Source: RGIG529 sp963929765
GTDB lineage: Bacteria > Bacillota > Clostridia > Oscillospirales > Oscillospiraceae
Reading direction: 5' to 3'
Assembly (NCBI GenBank): GCA_963929765.1
Contig: CAWVKD010000034.1
Location: forward strand, 1-39,092
DNA length: 39,092 bases
Below, in pieces: positions 1-6,354 of the stretch (the first letter of the stretch is position 1; every line of letters starts with the position of its first letter). The position numbers and the translations under genes were made by a program. The notes below the pieces were generated by a model. It ran no database searches. It saw only the letters and a program-made list of their open reading frames with translations, and was not told the origin of the DNA.

Positions 1-120
1 GAACCTGGGATTTATTTGCCTGGCCGTTTTGGTGTGCGGATTGAGGATGTTCTATACCTCCGGGAAGAGGGATGTGAAAATCTTACACATGCTCCTAAAA
101 ATCTCTATATTATTGATTAA
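1..120 (+). CDS. Xaa-Pro aminopeptidase/dipeptidase, M24 family (C-terminal fragment)
   Basis: The first 40 codons are open in frame 1 and end at TAA 118-120; the start lies outside the window. The fragment carries the end of the M24 'pita-bread' metallopeptidase fold: EPGIYLPG followed by GVRIED. In this family the Glu of EPG and the Glu of RIED are metal ligands of the dinuclear centre. The enzyme removes an N-terminal residue preceding proline, or splits Xaa-Pro dipeptides, in the cytoplasm. About 18 bases separate its stop from the nifS promoter, so the two are probably separate transcription units. The subtype (PepP, PepQ or YpdF-like) cannot be told from the tail. Confidence 0.85.
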   Translation, partial: EPGIYLPGRFGVRIEDVLYLREEGCENLTHAPKNLYIID

Positions 121-137
121 AAAATGAAAAAACCCTG

Positions 138-165
138 TTGACAAGTGGAAATGATGAGGTATACT
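138..165 (+). promoter_or_regulatory. sigma-A type promoter of the nifS-iscU-iscR operon
   Basis: TTGACA at 138-143 and TATACT at 160-165 are separated by 16 bp. An inverted repeat, TACTA (162-166) and TAGTA (173-177) with a 6-bp spacer, overlaps the -10 box and the presumed start point. That is where a repressor such as the IscR-like protein encoded at the end of this operon would act. The promoter elements are seen; the operator role is inference. Confidence 0.7.
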
Positions 166-250
166 AATATCATAGTAATTTGATGTGTTATATATTATAT
201 TCAATATCAAATCAATAAAATGATACAATCCAGAAACGGAGTGAAGTTAT

Positions 251-1417
251 ATGGTATATGCAGATCATGCTGCTACGACAGCGGTTTCTGAAACAGCATT
301 CCAGGCAATGTTGCCTTATTTCAAAGAACAGTACGGGAATCCTTCTGGTATTTATCAAGTGGGGCGCGTGGCGAAACAAGGGCTGAATGCAGCCAGAGCA
401 AAAGTAGCAAAAGCCATTGGTGCTATGCCGGAGGAGATCTACTTTACAGGTGGTGGTAGCGAAGCAGACAACTGGGCGCTCAAAGGTGTGGCTGAATTAA
501 AAAAAGAAAAAGGCCGTCATATCATCACCACCCAAATAGAGCATCATGCGCTGCTCCATACGGCCCAGTGGTTGGAAAAACAGGGGTTTGAAGTCACATA
601 TCTTCCTGTTGATATGTTAGGAAGAGTGACGCCAGAATCTGTCTCCAAAGCCATACGAGAGGATACGATTTTGATTTCAGTTATGACAGCCAGCAATGAA
701 ATTGGCACCATTGAGCCCATTGCTGCAATAGGAGCTTTGGCTCGAAAACATGGCATTTTATTTCATACCGATGCGGTTCAGGCGGTTGGCCACATCCCTG
801 TTGATGTGAATGACATGAATGTGGACTTGCTGTCTTTATCAGGCCATAAATTTGGTGGACCAAAAGGCGTGGGCGCCTTGTATATTCGAAAGGGTTTGCG
901 ACTGCCGCCATTTATCCATGGTGGTGGACAGGAACAGGGGATACGAGGTGGCACAGAAAATGTGGCAGGTTTTGTAGGAATGGCTGCTGCATTGGAAGAG
1001 TCCGTTGCTCATATGGAAGAAAACCAGAAGAAAGTTTCTGCTTTGCGGGATCGATTGATTGATGGTTTATTGAAGATCCCTTATGCAGCATTGACAGGAG
1101 ATCCAGTCAATCGTCTTCCAGGGATTGCTTCTTTTGTCTTTGAGTGTGTAGAAGGGGAATCTATGGTTTTGATGTTGGATCAAGCCGATATTTGCGCTTC
1201 TTCTGGATCTGCATGTTCCTCTGGTTCCTTAGATCCCTCCCATGTGTTACTTGCAATTGGTTTGTCTCATGAAGTATCCCATGGATCTCTGCGCTTATCT
1301 CTGGGCGCAGAGAATACCGAAGAAGATATCGATTTTATTTTAGAACGTCTTCCCAAGGTCATTGCCCGGTTGAGAGAGATGTCTCCTCTGTGGGAGGAGA
1401 AGCAAAAGGAGGTATAG
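251..1417 (+). CDS. nifS: cysteine desulfurase (NifS/IscS family)
   Basis: PLP enzyme that converts L-cysteine to alanine and hands the sulfur as persulfide to a scaffold protein. Length is 388 aa, normal for the family. The N-terminus YADHAATT, the PLP lysine in SGHKFGGPKG (Lys200) and the mobile-loop cysteine in SSGSACSSGS (Cys322) are all present. The ASSGSACSSG loop fits the NifS/IscS class rather than SufS. The ATG at 251 directly precedes the canonical YADHAAT start of the fold. The iscU gene follows within a few bases and an IscR-like regulator comes third, so this is an ISC-type Fe-S assembly operon. It is the likely sulfur source for the Fe-S-rich hydrogenase downstream. Confidence 0.95.
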   Translation: MVYADHAATTAVSETAFQAMLPYFKEQYGNPSGIYQVGRVAKQGLNAARAKVAKAIGAMPEEIYFTGGGSEADNWALKGVAELKKEKGRHIITTQIEHHALLHTAQWLEKQGFEVTYLPVDMLGRVTPESVSKAIREDTILISVMTASNEIGTIEPIAAIGALARKHGILFHTDAVQAVGHIPVDVNDMNVDLLSLSGHKFGGPKGVGALYIRKGLRLPPFIHGGGQEQGIRGGTENVAGFVGMAAALEESVAHMEENQKKVSALRDRLIDGLLKIPYAALTGDPVNRLPGIASFVFECVEGESMVLMLDQADICASSGSACSSGSLDPSHVLLAIGLSHEVSHGSLRLSLGAENTEEDIDFILERLPKVIARLREMSPLWEEKQKEV

Positions 1418-1420
1418 TTG

Positions 1421-1855
1421 ATGTATTCGGAAAAAGTGATGGACCATTTCAGCAATCCCAGAAATGTAGGCGAGATTGCAGATGCCAACGCCATTGGCCA
1501 GGTAGGCAATGTGAAGTGTGGCGATATTATGAAGATTTATATGAAAATTGATGATAACGAAGTGATCCAAGATGTCAAGTTCAAAACATTTGGGTGTGGG
1601 GCGGCAGTTGCCACCTCTTCTATGGCAACGGAACTGGTAAAGGGAAAAACGGTGAAAGACGCCCTCTCATTGACCAATCAGGCAGTGGCAGAGGCACTGG
1701 ACGGGCTGCCTCCTGTGAAGATGCATTGCTCTGTTCTGGCTGAAGAGGCTATCAAGGCAGCTATCAGCGATTATTATGTCCGGCAAGGCGTGGACCCGGT
1801 TCCCATTGTGGGATGCAATATGGACTGTGAGGCATGCCATCATATGCACGAGTAA
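1421..1855 (+). CDS. iscU: iron-sulfur cluster scaffold protein IscU/NifU-N
   Basis: Scaffold on which nascent [2Fe-2S]/[4Fe-4S] clusters are assembled using sulfur from the adjacent NifS. The three ligand cysteines sit in KCGD, GCGAA and HCSVLA, with the conserved Asp two residues after the first Cys. AAAGGAGG at 1405-1412 favours ATG 1421, giving 144 aa. A TTG at 1418 directly after the nifS stop would also be in frame but lies too close to the ribosome binding site. The protein carries a C-terminal tail with three more cysteines (CNMDCEACHH), beyond the normal fold and absent from classical E. coli IscU; its role is unknown. It is translationally close-coupled to nifS. Confidence 0.93.
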   Translation: MYSEKVMDHFSNPRNVGEIADANAIGQVGNVKCGDIMKIYMKIDDNEVIQDVKFKTFGCGAAVATSSMATELVKGKTVKDALSLTNQAVAEALDGLPPVKMHCSVLAEEAIKAAISDYYVRQGVDPVPIVGCNMDCEACHHMHE

Positions 1856-1892
1856 ATCAAATGGCGTTGGGCAAAAAGGTAGGTGAATTCAA

Positions 1893-2333
1893 GTGAAAAT
1901 ATCTACAAAGGGGCGGTATGCCTTGCGTTTTATGGTAGACTTAGCGCTCCATTATGGACAGCAATACATTCCTCTCAAAGAAGTTGCGCAGCGCCAAGGG
2001 ATATCAGAGAAGTATTTAGAGCAAATTGTTCCAGCATTAAATAGAGCAGGGTTTGTCCAGAGTATCCGCGGCTCCCAAGGGGGATATCGGCTGGCACGGC
2101 CACCGGAAGCATATTCGGTAGGTATGATTATTCGCCTGATGGAAGGACAGCTGGCACCTGCACCGTGTGCCAGTCAGCATGATCATAACGAGTGTCCTAT
2201 GGCTGATCAATGTGTTACAGCAGGTGTTTGGGAAAAGATCCGGGAAGCGGTAGACGATGTGGTAGACCATATCACATTGGAAAATCTGGTAACGGAATAT
2301 TATACCAAAATTGGAGAAAAGCAATCGAAATAG
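1893..2333 (+). CDS. iscR: Rrf2/IscR-family Fe-S regulator
   Basis: Winged-helix transcription factor of 146 aa. The N-terminus MKISTKGRYALRFM and the HTH segment YIPLKEVAQRQGISEKYLEQI are typical of Rrf2 proteins. Cys92, Cys101 and Cys107 match the three cluster-binding cysteines of IscR, although the first spacing is 9 rather than 6 residues. It probably senses cluster status and represses this operon through the inverted repeat at 162-177. The GTG start is supported by AAAGGTAGG at 1875-1883. It is unusual in being the last gene, since in many bacteria iscR comes first. A CymR-type role in cysteine control is less likely because CymR lacks these cysteines. Confidence 0.85.
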   Translation: MKISTKGRYALRFMVDLALHYGQQYIPLKEVAQRQGISEKYLEQIVPALNRAGFVQSIRGSQGGYRLARPPEAYSVGMIIRLMEGQLAPAPCASQHDHNECPMADQCVTAGVWEKIREAVDDVVDHITLENLVTEYYTKIGEKQSK

Positions 2334-2334
2334 C

Positions 2335-2367
2335 AAATGGGGATTCCAATTGGAATCCCCATTTTTT
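2335..2367 (+). terminator. rho-independent terminator after iscR
   Basis: A perfect palindrome (AAATGGGGATTCC and its mirror, 2335-2364) is followed by a run of T to 2367. It lies between the convergent iscR and serA genes. The T-run is good only on the plus strand, so any effect on serA transcripts would be weaker. Confidence 0.85.
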
Positions 2368-2385
2368 AAAGTTTATAGTATTGTT

Positions 2386-3552
2386 TTACCGGAGTACCCG
2401 CACACGCAGCACACCGCCAATAGCACGGATTTCATCTACAACGCGGTCGTGGACTCGGCTGTTCAAATCCACCAGAGTATAAGCGTAATTGCGTTTGGAG
2501 TGGTTCATCATATTTTCTACATTGATGTCTTCTGCAGAGAGTACTGCCATAATAGAGGCCAGCATATTGGGTACATTACGGTGGATGATACCCATACGGA
2601 TGATCCCAGAACGGTCCATGGATACATTAGGCAGGTTAACAGAATTTCGGATATTTCCGTTTTCCAAATAATCTTTCATCTGCTCAACAGCCATGACAGC
2701 ACAGTTTTCTTCACTCTCTGGACTGGAAGCACCAAGATGAGGGATAGCAACTACATTTTTGGCCATCACAATTTTATTGTTGGGGAAGTCAGTGATATAG
2801 CTTGCCACTTTTTCTGCTTCCAAGGCGGCAATGATATCATCATCCACCACCAACTCGCTGCGAGCCAGGTTCAAGATTCTCACATGAGGCTTCATCATTT
2901 GAATAGACTCTGCATTGATCATTCCCTTGGTTTCTGGGGTCAAAGGCATATGCAATGTGATATAATCGCAATTTTTAAAAATCGTGTTCAGATCCATAGC
3001 GCGATGCACAGCGCGCGAGAGACGTAGTGCAGAGTCTACAGATAAAAACGGGTCATAACCGTAAACTGTCATACCCAATTTGGTTGCAATATTGGCTACC
3101 TGAACACCAACCGCGCCCAGACCCAAAACACCCAGCGTTTTTCCACTGATTTCAGGGCCTACAAAAGCGGATTTTCCTTTCTCGACAGCGGTAACAATAT
3201 CAACACCCTGCTTTGCCTGTTCCTGCACCCAATCTGCACCACCCAAAATGTTCCGGGATGCCAGCAGCAGAGCACACACTGTCAGTTCTTTGACAGCATT
3301 GGCGTTGGCACCAGGCGTGTTAAAAACAACAATGCCTGATTCCGAGCAACGATCAATAGGAATGTTGTTCACACCAACACCTGCTCGTGCAATCGCACGA
3401 AGAGAGGGCGAGAATGTATAATTTTGCATATCAGCGGAACGAACCAAAATGCCGTCGGGATCTTCCATTTCGTTCCCTACAGTGAATCGTTTATTGTCCA
3501 GAAGGGCAAGCCCTGTAGGACTGATTTTATTAAGTGTTTGAATGCGATACAT
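2386..3552 (-). CDS. serA: D-3-phosphoglycerate dehydrogenase with ACT domain
   Basis: NAD-dependent oxidation of 3-phosphoglycerate to 3-phosphohydroxypyruvate, first step of serine synthesis. At 388 aa this is the short form with a single C-terminal ACT domain (about 318-388) that may bind serine. The Rossmann motif GLGAVG lies at 144-149. The substrate Arg is Arg231 (NLARS) and the catalytic His is His272 (IPHLGAS). The acidic residue of the usual Arg-Glu-His triad is not obvious: the segment before His272 reads YITDFPNNKI where relatives normally carry Glu. GGAGG precedes the ATG. It is transcribed behind serC, 91 bp away. Confidence 0.9.
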   Translation of the reverse strand: MYRIQTLNKISPTGLALLDNKRFTVGNEMEDPDGILVRSADMQNYTFSPSLRAIARAGVGVNNIPIDRCSESGIVVFNTPGANANAVKELTVCALLLASRNILGGADWVQEQAKQGVDIVTAVEKGKSAFVGPEISGKTLGVLGLGAVGVQVANIATKLGMTVYGYDPFLSVDSALRLSRAVHRAMDLNTIFKNCDYITLHMPLTPETKGMINAESIQMMKPHVRILNLARSELVVDDDIIAALEAEKVASYITDFPNNKIVMAKNVVAIPHLGASSPESEENCAVMAVEQMKDYLENGNIRNSVNLPNVSMDRSGIIRMGIIHRNVPNMLASIMAVLSAEDINVENMMNHSKRNYAYTLVDLNSRVHDRVVDEIRAIGGVLRVRVLR

Positions 3553-3643
3553 GCTATTCCTCCAAAAGCAAATTGATAGTTTTAGATATTATGTTTCAAA
3601 ATCAATAATATTGAGGATCTATATAAATCATCATTGGGTTTAG

Positions 3644-4735
3644 CTATTTTATATGATTTTGCTCGAAAACGCGAATAAAGTCAGCCAGTGCAGCAACGCC
3701 TTCTGGCGGCATAGCATTATAAATGGATGCGCGCATTCCGCCAACAGAACGGTGTCCTTTTAAATTGACAAATCCGGCTTTTGCAGCTTGATTAGCAAAC
3801 ATAGCGTCTAATTCTGGATCAGGGCTGCGGAAGGTGACGTTCATGTTGGAACGAGAGCCTTTTTCTGGAACAATGGAAAAAAGTTTACTTTCTTCGAGAC
3901 ACTCATATAAAAGTGCTGCTTTCTCTTCATTTCTCTTTTGCAATGCTTTCAGACCACCCAATTTTTCTACCCAGTCTAGAACAAGGCCGAGAATATAGAT
4001 GTTATAGCAAGGAGGTGTGTTGTACATAGAGTCATTTTTGATCATGGTGGCATAATCCATCATGACAGGGGTATAGGGCAAGGCGTTTCCTGCTAGATCA
4101 TTGCGGATGATCACAACAGTTAAACCAGCAGGAGCCATATTCTTTTGTGCACCGGCATAAATTATGCCATATTTGGATACGTCCACTGGTTTGGATAAAA
4201 TGTTAGAAGACATATCGCAAACCAGAGGTACATCCCCTGTTTCCGGAACGTAGTCCCATTCAGTTCCATAAATAGTATTATTGGCACAATAATGGAAATA
4301 GGATGCATTGGGATCCAATTTCAAGTCTTTTTGACGTGGAATATACGTGTGATTTTTGTCTTTGGAAGAAGCCGCAATATTAACTTTGCCATATTTTTTG
4401 GCCTCTTCAGCTGCTTTGTTGGAAAAATTACCTGTGATGGCATAATCTGCACTGCCTGTCTTCGTAATCAAATTCATTGGGACCATGGCAAATTGCAAAC
4501 TGGCGCCACCTTGTAAAAAAAGTATCTTATAATTGTTGGGGACATTCATAACACGCCGAAAAGAAGTCTGCACACTTTCAAAGATACGTGCATAGACATC
4601 GCTTCGGTGACTCATTTCCATGACAGACATCCCGGTTCCTTTGTAGTTGCTCATTTCTGCGCTTGCTTGATTAAGCACCTCTTCCGGCAACATGGAAGGG
4701 CCTGCTGAAAAGTTAAAAATACGTGCGGTTCCCAT
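3644..4735 (-). CDS. serC: phosphoserine aminotransferase
   Basis: PLP enzyme that transfers an amino group from glutamate to 3-phosphohydroxypyruvate, the second step of serine synthesis. The N-terminus FNFSAGPSMLPEEVL is diagnostic. The PLP lysine lies in YAGAQKNMAP and is Lys198 when counted from ATG 4735, the same number as in E. coli SerC. A TTG at 4744 is in frame and adds three residues, but the AAAAGGGG ribosome binding site (4747-4754) would be only 2 bases from it and is 11 from the ATG. Length is 363 aa, usual for the family. It is first gene of a serC-serA unit with its own promoter and leader. Confidence 0.94.
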   Translation of the reverse strand: MGTARIFNFSAGPSMLPEEVLNQASAEMSNYKGTGMSVMEMSHRSDVYARIFESVQTSFRRVMNVPNNYKILFLQGGASLQFAMVPMNLITKTGSADYAITGNFSNKAAEEAKKYGKVNIAASSKDKNHTYIPRQKDLKLDPNASYFHYCANNTIYGTEWDYVPETGDVPLVCDMSSNILSKPVDVSKYGIIYAGAQKNMAPAGLTVVIIRNDLAGNALPYTPVMMDYATMIKNDSMYNTPPCYNIYILGLVLDWVEKLGGLKALQKRNEEKAALLYECLEESKLFSIVPEKGSRSNMNVTFRSPDPELDAMFANQAAKAGFVNLKGHRSVGGMRASIYNAMPPEGVAALADFIRVFEQNHIK

Positions 4736-4925
4736 TTGAATCAAAGCCCCTTTTCTTATTCGGGGAAAGCCCCGGTTTATTTTTGTAGTTTCCCTTTTTT
4801 TGTGAAAAAATTGTATGAAACAAGAAGAAAAATGGGCGCTGGTCGATTACCCGCGCCATTTTAGCACCAAATTTTCACAGAAAAGAGAATAAAAAAGGAT
4901 TGCAATTTCACTATAATGCTGTAAT
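4736..4925 (-). promoter_or_regulatory. serCA leader with nested hairpins
   Basis: About 190 nt separate the promoter from the serC ATG. Read on the minus strand, a GC-rich hairpin (arms near 4853-4860 and 4832-4840, one bulge) is followed by TTTTTCTTCTT, which resembles an intrinsic terminator. The flanking TGTGAAAA (around 4874-4881) and TTTTCACA (around 4801-4808) could pair around it. A second small hairpin, CGGGG-CTTT-CCCCG, lies at about 4761-4774. Its GGGGCTTT is repeated at the serC ribosome binding site (GGGGCTTT ending at 4743), so the CCCC arm could pair with either copy. I find no T-box sequence. Attenuation or SD masking is inference. Confidence 0.45.
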
Positions 4926-4955
4926 ATTATATCGGAAAAGGCGGTGTACTGTCAA
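4926..4955 (-). promoter_or_regulatory. promoter of serC-serA
   Basis: On the minus strand TTGACA (4955-4950) and TATAAT (4931-4926) are both perfect consensus boxes with an 18-bp spacer, directed towards serC. Confidence 0.8.
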
Positions 4956-5020
4956 TGATGAACACGACAAAAAGACCCCCTTCCTCTCTGCTTTCCTTGT
5001 GAAAGTTGAAATCCTTCTAA

Positions 5021-5056
5021 AATTTCCAAAAAATTTTTCAAAATTTTTTGGAAATT
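5021..5056. repeat. perfect 17-bp inverted repeat upstream of the hydrogenase promoter
   Basis: AATTTCCAAAAAATTTT (5021-5037) and its exact reverse complement (5040-5056) are separated by only 2 bases. The repeat ends 4 bp before the -35 box of the next promoter. It could be an operator, a cruciform or an AT-rich UP-like element. No T-run follows, so it is not an obvious terminator for either strand. It does not match the Rex operator pattern (TTGTGAA/TTCACAA). Confidence 0.7.
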
Positions 5057-5060
5057 ATCC

Positions 5061-5089
5061 TTAACTTTTTATGCAATCTGTGTTACAAT
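5061..5089 (+). promoter_or_regulatory. extended -10 promoter upstream of the hydrogenase leader
   Basis: TTAACT (5061-5066), a 17-bp spacer and TACAAT (5084-5089) preceded by TGT give an extended -10 promoter. Transcription would start near 5096, about 780 nt upstream of hydC. Confidence 0.6.
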
Positions 5090-5877
5090 GACCAAGTTGA
5101 GGGCTCATCTGTGGAAGGATATCAAAAGACATAAAAACAGGAACCTTGTCGCAGAAGGGAAATAACCAGGTGCGATGTTTCGGTTTATAACACCACTTCC
5201 GTGTTTTCTTTTCCTATAGTTAATAGCACAATGTTTCGTTATGTGTTGTCGCGAAGAGGGCAAAACAGCAAACAGTCATCACATTATGAATGTAATGTGA
5301 AATGGAGTATTGCAGAAAGAACTTTTACCGCTATAGGCTTGTGGTTCGCAGCAGTAAAGGACGTGCTGCTTTCAGATGGTAAGAGATCTGCAAAAGTGAA
5401 GAGAAATGGGAGAGGACAGGAAGTATGTTTGGCCGGGATGGCTGTATCGTGTAGTGTCAAGAGGGCTGTACATATACTTGACATTGGCAAGGCAAAGGAT
5501 ACTGTTTTCGAATTGACAGATGTGTTGAGAGAGGCAGGGCGAAGCCTATCAGACGAGCCTTGAAAATGGGTTAAAGGCTGCCTGCCCGGTACTGTATCCA
5601 CAAAAGCTGGCAATGAAGTGCGTTTTGGATGGAAAGGCGTGTTTTTTGAAAAATGGCACTCTTTTTCAAAAAGCGACGAATTTCCTTGGGCAACCAGAGC
5701 GACACCAGAGCCGTAGTGGGAATACGACGTCCGCCAATCCAAATGACCTGTTTTGGAAGAAATCTGTAGATCCATGAGAAGAGTCAAGTAGAATTTTCTG
5801 ACGGAAACAGGGAAGTGCATCTAGGGAAGCTAGTAAAGAAGCTCTTAAAAATCATAGAAAAATGAGGAGGAAAAAGC
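5090..5877 (+). ncRNA. candidate large structured leader or non-coding RNA upstream of hydCBA
   Basis: This stretch of about 780 bp holds no convincing gene. By eye it is richer in G+C than the short intergenic spacers. It contains several perfect inverted repeats: TCACATTA/TAATGTGA (5279-5300), GCAGCA/TGCTGC (5348-5369), CAGAT/ATCTG (5373-5390), a nested GGCAGG..AGCCT / AGGCT..CCTGCC stem (5533-5586) and an 11-bp AT-rich hairpin (5643-5672). A promoter precedes it and no terminator is visible before hydC, so it is either a very long 5' leader or a separate RNA. I could not match it to RNase P RNA, tmRNA, SRP RNA or 6S RNA. A large ornate class such as ROOL or GOLLD is possible but not shown. 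Open frames at 5201-5563 (+) and 5284-5820 (-) lack ribosome binding sites and recognisable domains. Confidence 0.4.
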
Positions 5878-6354
5878 TTGAACGAATTATTTGACTACAC
5901 GGTGACAGATAAAGTCATCGAGAAGTATGGCGCGAAGCCCAGCTCCACCATTGCGATCCTTCAGGGGATTCAAGAAGAGTATCGTTATTTGCCAAAGGAA
6001 ATTTTCCCGTATGTGGCAAAGAAATTAGGATTGAGTGCCGCTAACATTTACAGTGTTGCAACATTCTATGAAAATTTCTCTTTGGAGCCCAAGGGAAAGT
6101 ATGTTATCAAAGTATGTGATGGTACTGCATGTCACGTAAGAAAATCCACTCCTATTTTGGCGAAGCTGAGAGAAGTTCTCGGTCTGTCTGACCGTAAACA
6201 CACCACAGACGACCTCCTTTTCACTGTGGAAACAGTGTCCTGTCTGGGCGCTTGCGGACTTGCTCCGGTACTCACAGTAAATGACAAGGTGCACCCGGCG
6301 ATGACACCGGAAAAAGCTGAGGAACTTTTGACACAATTAAAGGAGGAAGCATAA
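5878..6354 (+). CDS. hydC: NAD-linked [FeFe]-hydrogenase subunit HydC/HndA (NuoE-like, [2Fe-2S])
   Basis: Small electron-transfer subunit of 158 aa related to NuoE of complex I. It has a thioredoxin-like [2Fe-2S] domain with ligands in CDGTACH and CLGACGLAP, and the N-terminal helical part with the typical EEYRYLPKE and VATFYENFS segments. It docks on the NuoF-like HydB encoded next. The TTG start is supported by GAGGAGG at 5864-5870. The stop abuts the hydB ATG, so the two are coupled. It is first of the hydC-hydB-hydA operon. The same fold serves formate dehydrogenases and complex I, but the [FeFe] subunit in the operon settles the assignment. Confidence 0.92.
   Translation: MNELFDYTVTDKVIEKYGAKPSSTIAILQGIQEEYRYLPKEIFPYVAKKLGLSAANIYSVATFYENFSLEPKGKYVIKVCDGTACHVRKSTPILAKLREVLGLSDRKHTTDDLLFTVETVSCLGACGLAPVLTVNDKVHPAMTPEKAEELLTQLKEEA

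Noticed and set aside
2311..3027. 238-codon plus-strand frame opposite serA
   Set aside because: It is the antisense of a clear SerA coding region, with His/Ile/Phe-rich composition typical of shadow frames.
4736..4955. T-box riboswitch upstream of serC
   Set aside because: No AGGGTGG-A-CCGCG-type T-box sequence is present on the minus strand and the hairpins do not follow the T-box layout.
5000..5056. Rex redox-repressor operator for the hydrogenase operon
   Set aside because: A TTGTGAA half-site occurs near 4998-5004 but has no matching TTCACAA half at the right distance.
5201..5563. 120-codon open frame on the plus strand in the hydrogenase leader
   Set aside because: It starts with GTG without a ribosome binding site, shows no recognisable domain and overlaps strong inverted repeats; a frame on the other strand is open over most of the same bases.
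5284..5820. 178-codon open frame on the minus strand in the hydrogenase leader
   Set aside because: No ribosome binding site, low-complexity Ser/Thr/Leu/Pro composition and no domain; more likely a chance opening in a stop-poor structured region.
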